DNA of 64,000 nucleotides from Paramarasmius palmivorus (GCA_037176845.1 JAYKXP010000115.1:1-64000), one strand, 5' to 3'; positions 24,901-35,523 are shown, counted from the stretch's first letter. A program made the numbers and translations. The notes: generated from the sequence alone by a model not told the origin.

Positions 24901-26435
24901 TGTATTCTTTATGTGCGTGTTTGCGTGAAAGACCGGCCAGGGTAAAGAGGAAGCTATTGTGCTTGTTCCACTTCTTGGAAAGATTCCCAGATGTATCATC
25001 ACAGTACATCCAGATGGGAAGTGAAAGGACGCGTTTGCCATTGGCAATTGCTCGCCAGCGATTCCCGGACGTCGGATGGTCCCATGGCGCTAGCTGCTGC
25101 TGTTCCTGGTCCCAAATCCCTATAAAAAGTAGCGTGAGTACGAATTAAAACCATGAAGATGTCTTGGAGGTCATGATTCATACCTAAGATGTTGCGAGGA
25201 TCCGGAACACCATAACGGTTGTAGCCCTCACAAAATCAAGGAAAATTCAATAGAAGCTGCGTCTCCTCAACCTCGATCTCGTCATTAAGCACAACCCAGC
25301 CTGAACCGCTATTTGTGTCGGCTATCCTCAAGATCCTGCACCGAGCAAAGAGCTGTTGTCTGCGAGAGAACCAGCGAACCGGGATGCAGTATTCCTCGCC
25401 GGAGCTGTGATTCCAAATCTTGGTCGGCTCAAAGGTATAGTAATCTTGCCCTTGAGACCGAATCATTGGAGGTGCATAGTCATCGGGTACCTCTTCAAGC
25501 CACCGATAGGCATGACGCGCCTCTGACACGTGTTTCCCAGCATCCTCTGGGAAAAAGTAGAGAAACGGTCGAACACGGGGGTTGGCCATCTCCTGCAACG
25601 GATATACAGTCAGTGGCTTTCACCTAGTTGGTGGAAATTACCTGTGCAACAAGCTGTGAGAAGTTGTTCACATAGTAGATGTTTCCAAATGGGCTGATCT
25701 TCTGGATTGTCTCGATACCAATCCATTCTTGAAGCTTTTGATTGATGTTCTTCATTTGGTAGATGGAGGGAACGTCATCAACTCAGTTGACTTTCAATAG
25801 CCAAAGGAAGAGCGCAAGCTGTCTCTCCGAAAACACTGAGCGAGGAAGGTGCATCAGAATATCCAAGGTGCATTCCTGACTGTGATGTGAGTACCGCATT
25901 GTGATTATGAACTTTGAGTGCTCACAGTACGATCTGCCCACGGGTACCACCATTCTGAATGGGCACGCCCCGCCATTCGCTGTCGCTTTCGGGGTGCTTG
26001 TTCATCCTGACTAGCTTCTTGGTGTTGTGGATCTCGGACATATGCTGAAATAAAGGGGATGAGATACAAACCATCCGAGTGATTGATCTAGGACAACACA
26101 CCATCACTGGCAGATATTCCAATCCCATCGTTCTCATCCTCAAGGTGATCCAAGTATTCGAGGTTTTCTTCATCGTCGGAATCGTCTGTGGCATCGGATT
26201 CACGGTCGGGTTCAGGTTCTTCTTCATTGGGCGTGTAGTACATTCCTAAGAGGGTTTCTGTTAGATCGGTAATTGCTGAAGCAGCTTCAGGCTCAAAACC
26301 ATGAGCCATTTGCGGAACAGGTTCATATACTCCGAATGCCATCTGTTCAGCCAGGTGAGGCGGTCGACTGGGAGTATCCGAGGGAGCGAAATGAGTATGA
26401 ATGGAAGCAAGGAGAGCAATAGTCCCCGGGTCAAT
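21912..26435 (-). pseudogene. Transposase-like gene, 3' half (Plavaka/Tnp2-like family), decayed
   Basis: On the minus strand this stretch carries most of a very large intron-rich gene of a family expanded in Agaricomycetes. Family landmarks in order are IDPGTIALLASI at the insertion point, WWYPWADRT, ECTLDILMHLPRSVFSERQL, EMANPRVRPFLYFFPEDAG, YCDDTSGNLSKKWNKHNSF, YNVHFLSTSN, HIGLRGKFFCRICKVKG, MEILHTVLLGFVKYMWRDV, KPKFHLLLHLPEHIRCFGP, and a Gln/Pro-rich tail. The gene is dead: in-frame stops occur at 25783-25785 (TGA), 25236-25238 (TGA) and 24672-24674 (TAG, where the family has Gln). Assignment to a CACTA-related cut-and-paste transposase is from remembered family resemblance and is less certain than the decay itself. 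Confidence 0.7.
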
Positions 26436-26444
26436 GAGCTGCCT
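26436..26444. repeat. Target-site duplication, left (GAGCTGCCT)
   Basis: Nine bases identical and in the same orientation as 39457-39465, flanking the 13-kb insertion. On the minus strand both copies read as codons for Arg-Gln-Leu in the interrupted gene. Confidence 0.85.
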
Positions 26445-26451
26445 AATGTAA

Positions 26452-26558
26452 AATGCCAAACATTTAAATATTGACGTCGCGGACGTCTCAGGTGTTTAAA
26501 ACACCTTACAGGTAGATATACGTACATGAACCATTTAAATACCATTTAAACAGAGTAC
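26452..26558 (+). repeat. Terminal inverted repeat, left (107 bp)
   Basis: Pairs with 39341-39447 with 105 of 107 positions identical. It contains smaller palindromes: ATTTAAAT, GACGTCGCGGACGTC and the 15-bp hairpin GGTGTTTAAAACACC. Confidence 0.95.
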
Positions 26559-26700
26559 TCTAAATGGGAGACACATTAAAACGTAGGTAGTATAAGACAA
26601 GACATTGGACACAGGATCATTTAAATGTGGTTTTAAACGAGCTTTAAACGAACACCGACACCGGGGCAAATGCCGAGATTGAACGTCATTTAAACGGTAT
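26559..26700. repeat. Left subterminal TTTAAA motif cluster
   Basis: CATTTAAAT, GGTTTTAAACG, GCTTTAAACG and CATTTAAACGG occur within 80 bp just inside the left inverted repeat. The same motifs occur inside the right end, which suggests transposase-binding sites. Confidence 0.6.
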
Positions 26701-26989
26701 GGTACCTATCAATGCATGTTGATCTATAAGTTAATCACGACAAGGTGAGTTGAATCACCACTGGCAGCCGCTTGTATCCTATACACCGAGGCTCCATCAC
26801 TCCGTTGCATCGGGGATAGGCTCAGCCACCACCAGCCAACCCTTCCCTGATGACACAACAACCTGCGAGGATCTGTGAAGTTGTTAGTTGGCAAGTGCTG
26901 TGGGTAAAATGGGAGACGCATACTTGGTACTGCTATCCTTCGTCTCACCGGCCACCCTGCGAGTGCTGCGGCGTAGCAAGTTGTCGCTG

Positions 26990-28960
26990 ATGCGCATAAG
27001 TTAACATGGCTAGAAGATTATGATTGTGCACACATACTTTGATACAGGTGCTGACACCGTGCGCCGTTTCCGAGTCTTCGGAGGCACATCAGCTGATGGG
27101 CTGAAGATTAAGGAGATTAACGTGTGTGACTAGGGAAGTACGATAGCACCGACGAACTTTGATGTAGTAGATGCAGATACCGTGCGCTTTTTCTTTTGGG
27201 GCACATTAGTTGACGATCCAGACAAGCTGGAGGTTAAGAATATAAGTAATGCGAGACTGTGAGCATGAAGAAAGATTATACCAGTTAGTCGCTAGCTTCC
27301 TTTTTTTCCTGCCAGGTTTCTCGGCAACATGGTGATCAGGCGACGGTGGGTGAGCTGGATGTTGGGTTCTTGATCAAAGAAGTTAGCATGTATTTCGTTG
27401 CGCTAGAAGTGTGGTAACGAGGAGTGTTACCTGGTCGTTGTATTTGTTCCAGCAAGTTGCTTGTCCGAGTCAGTGGGGTGACTGGACAACAGAGAGCGAG
27501 CTGGAACTAGAGTTTTTGTGCCAGAGTTTGTACCAGTGTTGCTCGTGGATGTTGGGGTGTCGATAGCCCTGGTCGAAGGAGAGGGTGTGGATGGAGGTGA
27601 AGGTGCATCGGAAATGGGAGAGGTAGGCGGTGTATGTGACCTAGGTACATCTGATGATATGCTGCTACCAGGTTCAGTATCGTTGGCGGCAGTAATGGCT
27701 TGTGTAGCAGGGCCCTGGAGACCATTACCAGCCTTCTGAGAATCAGCAGAGTTGGGAGATGATTTCAAAAACGTTGGTGTTGCTCGAAAGAAAACTATAG
27801 CTGCATCGACTTCGTCTTTGGTGAAGTGAACTGGATTACGAGGGCTGAAACCAGTGGGCTGGGTTGTAAAAGCTTCTGCGAGGCTCTCCCAGTCGATGTT
27901 AGTCCTTCCAAAAGTAGCCTGATAGTGGGCCATGATGTAGCGAGCTAATATCTCGCGTTTCTCGTTTAAGGTTGTGTTATCTTCATCAACCAGAGGTAGT
28001 TCAATAGACTCTGGAGATAACTGGATGTTGTTAGCTAGGCATTGAGAGTAAGTTGGCGCACTTGTTACTCAAGAGAGGAAGACGTACGGGGTACTACAGA
28101 TGGTATTACGGCCTTCCAGTCTGTATACATTGCCTCGAAAGAAGCACGGCCAACAAAGCCCGTGCCTTTGTCAGGCCCACAATCAACACTATGATGAAAA
28201 ATACTTAGTAGTGATTTCATTGAAAGAAAATAATGGAGCTCAATACATACTTGAAGTACTGGATGACTTCATTTTCATCCCTATAGGCACCTAGACCGAC
28301 AAATGCGAGGTTCCCAACTTTACCCTCCTCCCCAGATCCCGAGAGCCACTTTGCTGTATCGTGAAAGAAAGCCGGGAGAAGCTTCTGGTTACTGCAAGCT
28401 TTGAGTAGGCGTCCCGGAAATATATACAAATGACTTACTGATAAATGTGTTTACTTTCCTTCCTCACGGCCTCGTTATGATCAGCCGCTTTCTGAGCATA
28501 TTCCTCTAGCTCTTGGGGAGACGCATTGTCATAGCGATCCTTGCCCATGGCACAGAAAAGGGCTGCATGGCGACTGGACCCAAGCTCGGGGTTGTCCGCT
28601 CTCTTCTTCAGTACTGCCGCGTTGACCTCTGCTCAATGATCGAGATCAAATAGTTTTCGAGGACTAACCAACTCTGCAGATGCTAGAACGACAGGTGGAA
28701 GTCATTTAGACTTGCGGCTGCTGGTGGTGAAATGCAGATTCCGCCACCACTGCCTGAAACTCTAAAATCATTATTGAATGTATATTCAGGAGAGGAGCAT
28801 TGTAAATACCTCTTTATAACCAACAGGGAACTTGGATTTCTTGCCATCTTCGTCCTTGGAAGTTTTGGAGAGCAACTCTTGAATACCAGGTCCAAACTCC
28901 GTAATGTATTCCCCAAAAATCTTCGTTATGACCTCTGACCGAGCTCTGTCTATAGCCTTG
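26990..28960 (-). CDS. KDZ-element accessory protein, HMG-like N-terminal region (exon ends approximate)
   Basis: Minus-strand exons read in order KIFGEYITEFGPGIQELLSK, then GSSRHAALFCAMGKDRYDNA with a helical AQKAADHNEAVRKESKHIYQ, then LLPAFFHDTAKWLSG with VGNLAFVGLGAYRDENEV, then CGPDKGTGFVGRASFEAM, and a 168-residue Ser/Thr/Pro-rich part at 27427-27933. C-terminal exons are basic (EKPGRKKRKLATNWYN). This matches a family commonly found beside KDZ-type elements in mushrooms; its role is unknown, though basic C-terminal exons suggest nuclear or DNA contact. Neither the first nor the last exon is certain. Two C-terminal exons (27160-27222 and 27036-27099) look like duplicates of each other. 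Confidence 0.55.
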
Positions 28961-30540
28961 TTACGAGTTCGGATTTATCCGGATTCGTTCTTTATGGGTT
29001 GGGCTGTTGGTTGGTCCTGTCAAACCCTGCCCTCTGATTGGCTGAATTCTTTTTAGTTTCTCCCATGGTCTCTGCGTGCCGCCGGATGTTGTCAACAGCT
29101 GTCAAGATGTCAACGCGTCAACCCCTTAATAGAAGTGTGTTCAGGCACATCCATGTTGCCCCCCAACTCCTCGCATGTAGCTGGTACCATGGTTGATGTT
29201 AGTAGTAGGTACACATCTATTGTTACCAGTGCTGCTTTTGTATCTTGTTCCGGAAATAGATAGTGCACTTCTCATGATAGTTTCGTAAATTCACCATATC
29301 CCTACTATCTACGTGAAACCTAGCTCTAATTCAGCGCTTAGCTCTATGTGAATACTCCAGTACTATGTATCTCCACAGAGATGCATATGCCGAACCCAAC
29401 CTACTCAAGGACTTCAACTCTTTAAGTTTGTAAATGTGATCATGTGACAACCTTACTCCTAAGGTCGTCATGTGACTCTCAGGGTTTGGTTAGGGTTGAC
29501 AATGACAATGCCGGTGCATATTGAAAGTTGAACGTTGACACAATGTTGATATTGGGCAGGCTTTGGTTGTGTTCAGTACAATGAGAGGTAAGTAAATGTC
29601 CTTTGTTGAAAAAAAAAGAGGCACTGAACTCGGTCCTGTCAGCGTTAGCTGACCCATTCCTGCTAGTCTTCTGTGTCGACCCCTACTGACACTGCTTGCC
29701 AGTCTGGTTTATCAGCGTGGGTTTTCATCCAGTCAAGGTGTTCTTGTGGAAAGTACGGGGGCTGACCTCTTGCCATCCGTGAATTACGCGTGAACGTCAA
29801 GAAGCAAGGGCAATAGTTGGGAAAGGAGGATCAAAGATGAGAGACAAGGTGGGCGACAAAACAAAACATGATGAGAAGTCAGCTTGTAGGTTCTGAGTAA
29901 CCCTGAGGCCATTGGGAGCACCAGAGTCGGATAACTCCTGTGTACCCAAGACTGATAACTTACCAATCACGTCGGCTGAAGGTTTCGGATGTCCCAACAA
30001 GCCAGGGTTCCTCAAGATCTCTTCACGATGAACACATTTCCCAACCGTCGGGATTCCAAGGGTACCTGCAACTCCTCGCATAAACTATAAGTCTGCATTT
30101 CACGTTTCACATCCTTCACAGTGAAGTCCTGATATCGTAAGTGTCAGTCGGTCTCCGAAAACCAGAAGCGATATGCGTAAAACAAGCGATATTGCGTTAT
30201 TGATACCGATGTATCTGAAGCCGTATCGTACAGGGATAAAGTCTGGGGCATAGGCATTCCAGAAACGCAATGTACCCCGAAAACCTGAGAAGGCGATACC
30301 CTCTCTGTGCGAGTCTCGGAATCACTGGTCCGAAAGCGACTCTTGGCCAGCAAATCGAGCAGCAACTGTCCACCGAATTCCAACTTCTCATACCGAAGCC
30401 AAAGATCAATCGCCGCCAGTTTCTTGCTCTGGAGACCGGAACGAATGATTTTAGGAACCGTGGGCGCTGGTATACCTTCGTAAGCACTATCTACTTCTCG
30501 TGAAAGTTCGGAAACTCACCACTTTTGAACTTGTAAGGAT
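28961..30540. other. Gene-poor interval inside the KDZ element
   Basis: No frame here is supported. Short overlapping open frames exist on both strands at 29797-30487, but none shows conserved motifs or splice logic. There is a poly-A tract at 29611-29619. Confidence 0.5.
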
Positions 30541-31118
30541 TATGCTGGAAACCGGCGCTACCTCACACCAATAGGAGCTGTGATCGCTTTCCCAGAAGCT
30601 GTAGCACCTGGTACAACAATAGGAAGATTGTTAGAGGCCTGGTACACAGAGTATCGGAGCCAAACATACCGTTGTCGGTCATTTGCTCCTTACCCAACAT
30701 ACACAACACAGCGCCGCGTCTCTACTCCAGTACCCGCTCAAGTTGCTTTTGGACTCCTTACTCCACCTTCTTCGCCGACACAGAAAGTTACGCTGACATT
30801 CTATGGCCAGGTGAGTGTTTCTTCGACTTAACGATTCATGGTACTGACCAGGAGCCACAGGACTTAATGCCACCAGAGTCGATTCTTGTAAAGCCTAACA
30901 AAGCTGGTAGAGTTGTGCTTAGTCAGTACAAGATCAGTCTTGGAGAAATTGGGATGGAGATACCTGACGGAGTCGAGGTATTTGTTCGTTCTGAGGAGAG
31001 GTGGAAGATTGTGTCGTGGAGTAGCCATATTCCAGCAGAGCCAGGCCAGCGACTCTTCTTCCGGAAGCTCGGAGTTAAATACATGTTCGGATTTGACATT
31101 GAGAAGGGTTTTGCATAG
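30541..31118 (+). CDS. Unknown cargo protein of the KDZ element (5' end unresolved)
   Basis: Two exons join cleanly at a 50-bp intron (30811-30860), reading TLTFYGQ then DLMPPESILVKPNKAG, and end at 31118. The visible product is about 175 residues, mixed alpha/beta in character (GRVVLSQYKISLGEIGMEIP, then FFRKLGVKYMFGFDIEKGFA). No ATG is in frame before an upstream stop, so a 5' exon is missing from this model. I do not recognise it. It is the only plus-strand cargo gene besides the transposase. Confidence 0.45.
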
Positions 31119-31504
31119 CCTTAGATAGTTGAAGTAGTCTGCATTCTACAATAAATTCAAGTTAGTACTTACTGTGCGGAATGTAGAGCTGGCTCAGACC
31201 TCGAGTCTTGAGTGTTTGGATCACTCATTCAATATGTTGAATTCGTATCCCAACCTGACGGTCAGGACTGCTACGCGACAGTTGTCGTGGCAAATCAAAG
31301 CGCACTCTGAATGAAGAAAATCGAACATGCCATTAAAAGAGAATGAATGACTGATGACACACCTTGATTTATAGAACACCTCTACAGCCAAAAAATGTGT
31401 TCACAATGGCCAAACCCTGATCAGTTGATCAGAGCTGCAGCACGACGGTTGTCGCGGCAGAGGCAAGAACGGTGTACCAATGCACCGAGAAGTAAGTTGT
31501 CGGA

Positions 31505-31527
31505 GTTTTAAACGCCGTTTAAAACAC
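31505..31527. repeat. Internal palindrome with paired TTTAAA motifs
   Basis: GTTTTAAACG and CGTTTAAAAC face each other with a 2-bp gap, forming a near-perfect palindrome in the gap just after the stop of the cysteine-rich gene. The core matches the subterminal motifs. Confidence 0.55.
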
Positions 31528-31535
31528 ATGTGACT

Positions 31536-32327
31536 TCACTTCTCTGCTTCGAAACTCCTGGAGCTGATGTACTCTACTATTTCATCGACTTCGTCCTCTT
31601 CATCCGTGGTATCCCCTTCACTCGATATCTCTGACAGTTCATTGCTGGCCGGCGGCACCTCAACCCCCTCGGTATCCGACTCGCAGACACACTGCCTCTT
31701 GGATTCACGTCCATCTTGTGACAAATTTACTTCAAGACTTGCCTCTGACAAAGTACGCTTCATCTTGCGACCTGAAGAGGGTTGAGGATACTGTAGGAGT
31801 AATGGTCCAGGGTACGTGCACTTACCGTTCTTCTCTGCCGCTGCCTTTACTGATTCCTTCTTGTGGTCTTCCCAACCATCAAGACCCAGTCGAAAACATT
31901 GACGATAATCTTCGGGAATGTCAAAGACTTTGACTGGACACCCACATCGAATGCGCTAACGAAAGGTGAATCTTAGCTCAGATGATCGAGGAGAAACACT
32001 CACCAAATCTGTTCGGAACAGGCTTCCGAACTCTGGCGAGTCAACGTCGGCGCAAATTTCAGCAGTATGATAGTACTCGTCCCTCGACCTTGGACAGACC
32101 GGACTTTCGATGATGTTCCCCAAAGCATCCTGACGATGCTTTTTCCAGTGGTGGGCAAGCATGTGAAGGAGCGCAAGCTGCGCAGGATCTGAGCTTTCAA
32201 ACCAGCTTGGTACAGGTAGACAGAAGTCCTCAATGCAGCAGCTGTAGCTAGCGACGCAATCGTTAGCAAAACATTCGTCGTGGACGCTCATGATGCTGTT
32301 GAAAGAGATGAAGGTAAGTCTTGACAT
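31536..32327 (-). CDS. Cysteine-rich KDZ-element cargo protein (229 aa)
   Basis: Exons 32327-32004, 31955-31826 and 31771-31536 total 690 bp with matching phases and no stop. The N-terminal part has closely spaced cysteines (CFANDCVASYSCCIEDFCLP), followed by LALLHMLAHHWKKHRQDALG. The junction to exon 2 brings in RIRCGCPVKVFDIPEDYRQC. The C-terminus is very acidic (SEGDTTDEEDEVDEIVEY) after a short basic patch (GRESKRQC). A metal-binding module is plausible from the cysteine pattern but is not a family I can name. An ATG at 32291 is an alternative start. Confidence 0.6.
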
Positions 32328-32601
32328 TTCTTATACCATGATATAATGTTTAATATTCTATTGCAGGATGAATCGGGGATCTCGTTTCGCTCACGTCCAT
32401 CATGTAACGTACTTGGAGCTGCAATCTGCTAGTAGAATCACAACGTCCCTGTGCTTATTAGTCTATCACAATGTCAGCACGATTCAGCCCTGAAGGGTGC
32501 CTCAGCAATTTAAGAATCTCCATTGGTCTTTAGCGCCTTTTTACGATATTTCATGATTTCACAACATAGGTATAATGACGATACATCCAAACATGAAATG
32601 C

Positions 32602-34835
32602 TCAAAGTCGACGTGGTAAAATAGGTGGATGTCCAAAATAATTGTAATAGGATTGTACGTAGAACACCACAAGTGCTTGTTCCCATTGTTCTCCAGCTGC
32701 CTGCATAGCCGACAAGTTTGGATCGTTTCCACGACCCCACAAGGGTCCCTTTTCGCCAGGCCAAGAATCCATAATATTGGCAAAGGCGCGTAATGGTTTT
32801 AGTCGATCTGGCCAATATTTAGCCGCTAGACCCTGGCTCCAAGCTGAGGCGGAATCGACTGGACCACCAAGAACGGTATCGATAAGCCGTTGTCGCTCAT
32901 AACGATGTTGATGAGCCGCAATGCGAACATCGGCTGTTGTGGTCGTTTGTGAGGGAGCAGGTCCGGTTGTGTCGGCTTTCTCGTCGAGCGATGTGAGTTG
33001 ATGCCGGAAGTTCACCATGCATACCTCAAACACCAGTGATTTTGCATCCTGAAGTGAAATGACTGCCCCATCTGGGAAAGTGAGTGGTTTGTTGAGATTC
33101 AATCGAGAGAACGCTGCTTGAATGAGCTCAACAGCTTGGCGGTGCCCGTCTTGCTGTGATTTGGAATGCTTGGCCTGTGCTTTTGTTTGGGTTCGTCCCG
33201 AGTCTGGATCCACGGTCCGATTTTCAGGGAGCCCAATCATCTTCAACAGTAGAATCTTTTTCCACGTGGCGTTCGGTTGAAGTACGTTCATAGAGCCATC
33301 TGCGATACACTGAAGGATCGCGCCTTTGACATGATGCCACTGTGTAAGCATCTGAAGCTGGCGCTCTCGGTCGTCAGAGCCGAAGAACATAGCAGGATCA
33401 GGTGCAACCGTCAAGCATTTGGGTGGCTGGCCTGAAGTGTGGTGACGATTTGGATGTTGGACATCAATGGATTTGTTGGCTTCGCGCCAGGCCGTGAGTG
33501 GAGGTGGAGTGAGATCATTATCATGAGGAAAATCTGCGAAGAGATCACGCTGCATCTGAGGAGCTAGAAAATCCATCAGCACTGGTCAATTCTATGATGG
33601 CAGGGATAGCGGACTTACGATTAGAGCGCTGAGGTTTACCACGTGGACGTTCGTAGGGATGTAGTGTATTCTGTGCTCGTGTGCTACGAACAGGACCACT
33701 GGAGGAGCCATCAGTGTCAGATGATGGGAATGAAGATTCAACACGTGAAGTGATACGCGCTGTGGATTCGATGTTGTATGAAGAGGTGTATTGGTCCGGG
33801 AGGTGCATATTCTGAAACGGGCTGGGAGTCTGATAACACTGCATGCCTGCTATTCTGATTGCAGCAAATTTGTCGTCTGACCCAGCTTGGCCTGTGTATA
33901 TCACAGGATAGGGCGGTTCAGCAGGGGTAATGCAAACATCTGATGGAGTGATAGGAGTTACGCCAATGATCCTTTGACTGCCGAAATCACTATATGGGCG
34001 AATGTAGTAGACTGGGAGTCCAGCACGACAAAGTTGGAGGGCATCTCGGTCGTTCCACACATACGCGCCAATACGTCTTTCAATGAAAGGTATGGCTGTG
34101 TGCGTTTCTTGCATCCTCGGCAAAAAGATGTCATAGTAATCGATGATCGCGATTAGAATACATCCATGCTCTTTGTATCTCAGCTACCCCTCTCGTGATA
34201 TCGCGTAGCGTCATATCCATCGATTCCAGTCGCCGGAAACAGGTAGTGATTGTAGTCTCTAGCTTGGAAAGTAGCGGCCTAGGCAGGTTTCGGGTCTGAT
34301 ACTTCTCAATGAAGCTCCGCATTGCGTTTCCTAACACCCCAATACTTGTCTTCATAGACTCCAAGCGACGGGGTATCAACTTTCCAAAGCGAGGACTACG
34401 ATCTTGCGAATTAACAATGTCGTTTTCTGTCGGGGTCCACCACATTACAATGTCAGTCCAAAACGGATAGACATCGTTCAAAGGACGTGCTGGTATGCAT
34501 GGGAGATATGGAGAGCGGGAATTGAAAGGTTGCGGATGTTGGATGGGATCATCTAAGCCGTAACGTCCATCGGCACGACGATAAAGATCTCTGGTTGAGC
34601 CGACTGGGGGTTCTGGGATATGAAAGTCATTGGGAGATGTGATAAATTCCCAAGTTACTTCAAGACGAGCAGCTATGCCGCCAGTATAATCAACAGGATC
34701 TGATAAAACTGGCTTATAGGGACGATAGATTGTGGAAAGAGCAGTATACATACCAGAAGAATGCTTATTCACCAAGAGCATCTCATCGGTCAAATCCATG
34801 TAAGCTCGAGATTTGCTACCTTCGATATTGGGCAT
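32602..34835 (-). CDS. Large KDZ-element accessory protein, apparently frameshifted
   Basis: Exon 1 starts at 34835 with MPNIEGSKSRAYMDLTDEML and includes YRPYKPVLSDPVDYTGGIAA. A later part carries RRIGAYVWNDRDALQLCRAG followed by LPVYYIRPYSDF, and a spliced last exon (33581-32602, acceptor at 33582-33583, donor after 33619) ends at YFGHPPILPRRL. The arrangement matches a long family linked with KDZ elements in mushrooms. Near 34160-34168 the frame breaks: continuing the family pattern (AWM to IDYYDIFLPRM) needs a shift of one base and no intron fits. It may be a true frameshift or a sequencing error. Transcribed divergently from the transposase. Confidence 0.6.
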
Positions 34836-34927
34836 GATACCTTTGGAGGAATGATGAGTATGCTAACCTTAACTTGAACGGGACATGACGCACCTTTTGA
34901 TGTATATTTAATCAAAGCAGAGAGTCA

Positions 34928-34943
34928 CTTGACAATTGTCAAG
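34928..34943. promoter_or_regulatory. 16-bp perfect palindrome
   Basis: CTTGACAATTGTCAAG is fully self-complementary and sits about 90 bp upstream of the accessory gene start. Confidence 0.6.
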
Positions 34944-35062
34944 GATAGGCAACGCGACTATAGTCACGGCAGACAAGTGAATGCCCGTTGAATACAATGA
35001 TTGTTGAAGGTGAGAGAGGTGTAGAGACCGACTCGGATATCATCTTATCAACATCGCTGATG

Positions 35063-35091
35063 GTAACCCTAATGATTTCAATTAGGGTTAC
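35063..35091. promoter_or_regulatory. 11-bp stem hairpin with TTAGGG core
   Basis: GTAACCCTAAT and ATTAGGGTTAC pair perfectly across a 7-nt loop. The stem includes one telomere-like TTAGGG on each strand, which may be coincidence. Confidence 0.55.
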
Positions 35092-35194
35092 ATTCATGAC
35101 ATTGTCGGCGCGCAGGCGCTTATTTCTGTCTTTTGCCACGTCGACTCACCTTTCGACGTCGTTGCCCTTTCCTGTCTATCCTCAACTCGGTTGC

Positions 35195-35491
35195 CGCAAC
35201 GAAAGTTGCGTGTTCGTCCAGAACAAAAGTTCTGAAGACATTTTGAGGCAGACAGGAAGGGCTCCAGACTCGAGTCCACGGTAAGTTTGTTTTATGTTTG
35301 GTGTGTTTATCAAAGTTAAGTTCATTGGCAGCTTTGACTTTGCAGCTCACTCCTGTGTCTCGGTTTCGCAAGCTCAGTATGTCATTTCTGGTCTGCTGTA
35401 TTTCACAGTTACTAACTTTTCCGAGTCTTTTATTCTCCCTATACCTTTGGCCACAACATTTGTTGTGCGCCTGTCCTGAACAATAGTTCAG
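35195..35491. promoter_or_regulatory. Array of four 6-bp-stem, 4-nt-loop hairpins
   Basis: CGCAACGAAAGTTGCG (35195-35210), CAGAACAAAAGTTCTG (35219-35234), CACAACATTTGTTGTG (35452-35467) and CTGAACAATAGTTCAG (35476-35491) share the plan NNNAAC-N4-GTTNNN with exactly six paired bases. They come as two close pairs just upstream of the transposase start codon. Confidence 0.65.
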
Positions 35492-35523
35492 AGTCGATTG
35501 TTCAACCATTTCCACCACCCAAC

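Larger units (their letters stand above)
34836..35523. promoter_or_regulatory. Shared divergent control region with palindromes
   Basis: This 688-bp region separates the start codons of the accessory gene and the transposase. It holds a 16-bp perfect palindrome at 34928-34943 (CTTGACAATTGTCAAG), an 11-bp stem with 7-nt loop at 35063-35091, and four uniform hairpins at 35195-35491. Intron-like GTAAGT and AG signals between about 35281 and 35355 suggest part of it is a spliced 5' leader of the transposase. TATATTTA at about 34909 is a possible core promoter for the minus-strand gene. Confidence 0.5.

Noticed and set aside
35063..35091. Interstitial telomere
   Set aside because: Only one TTAGGG per strand in a short hairpin; no tandem telomeric repeats.
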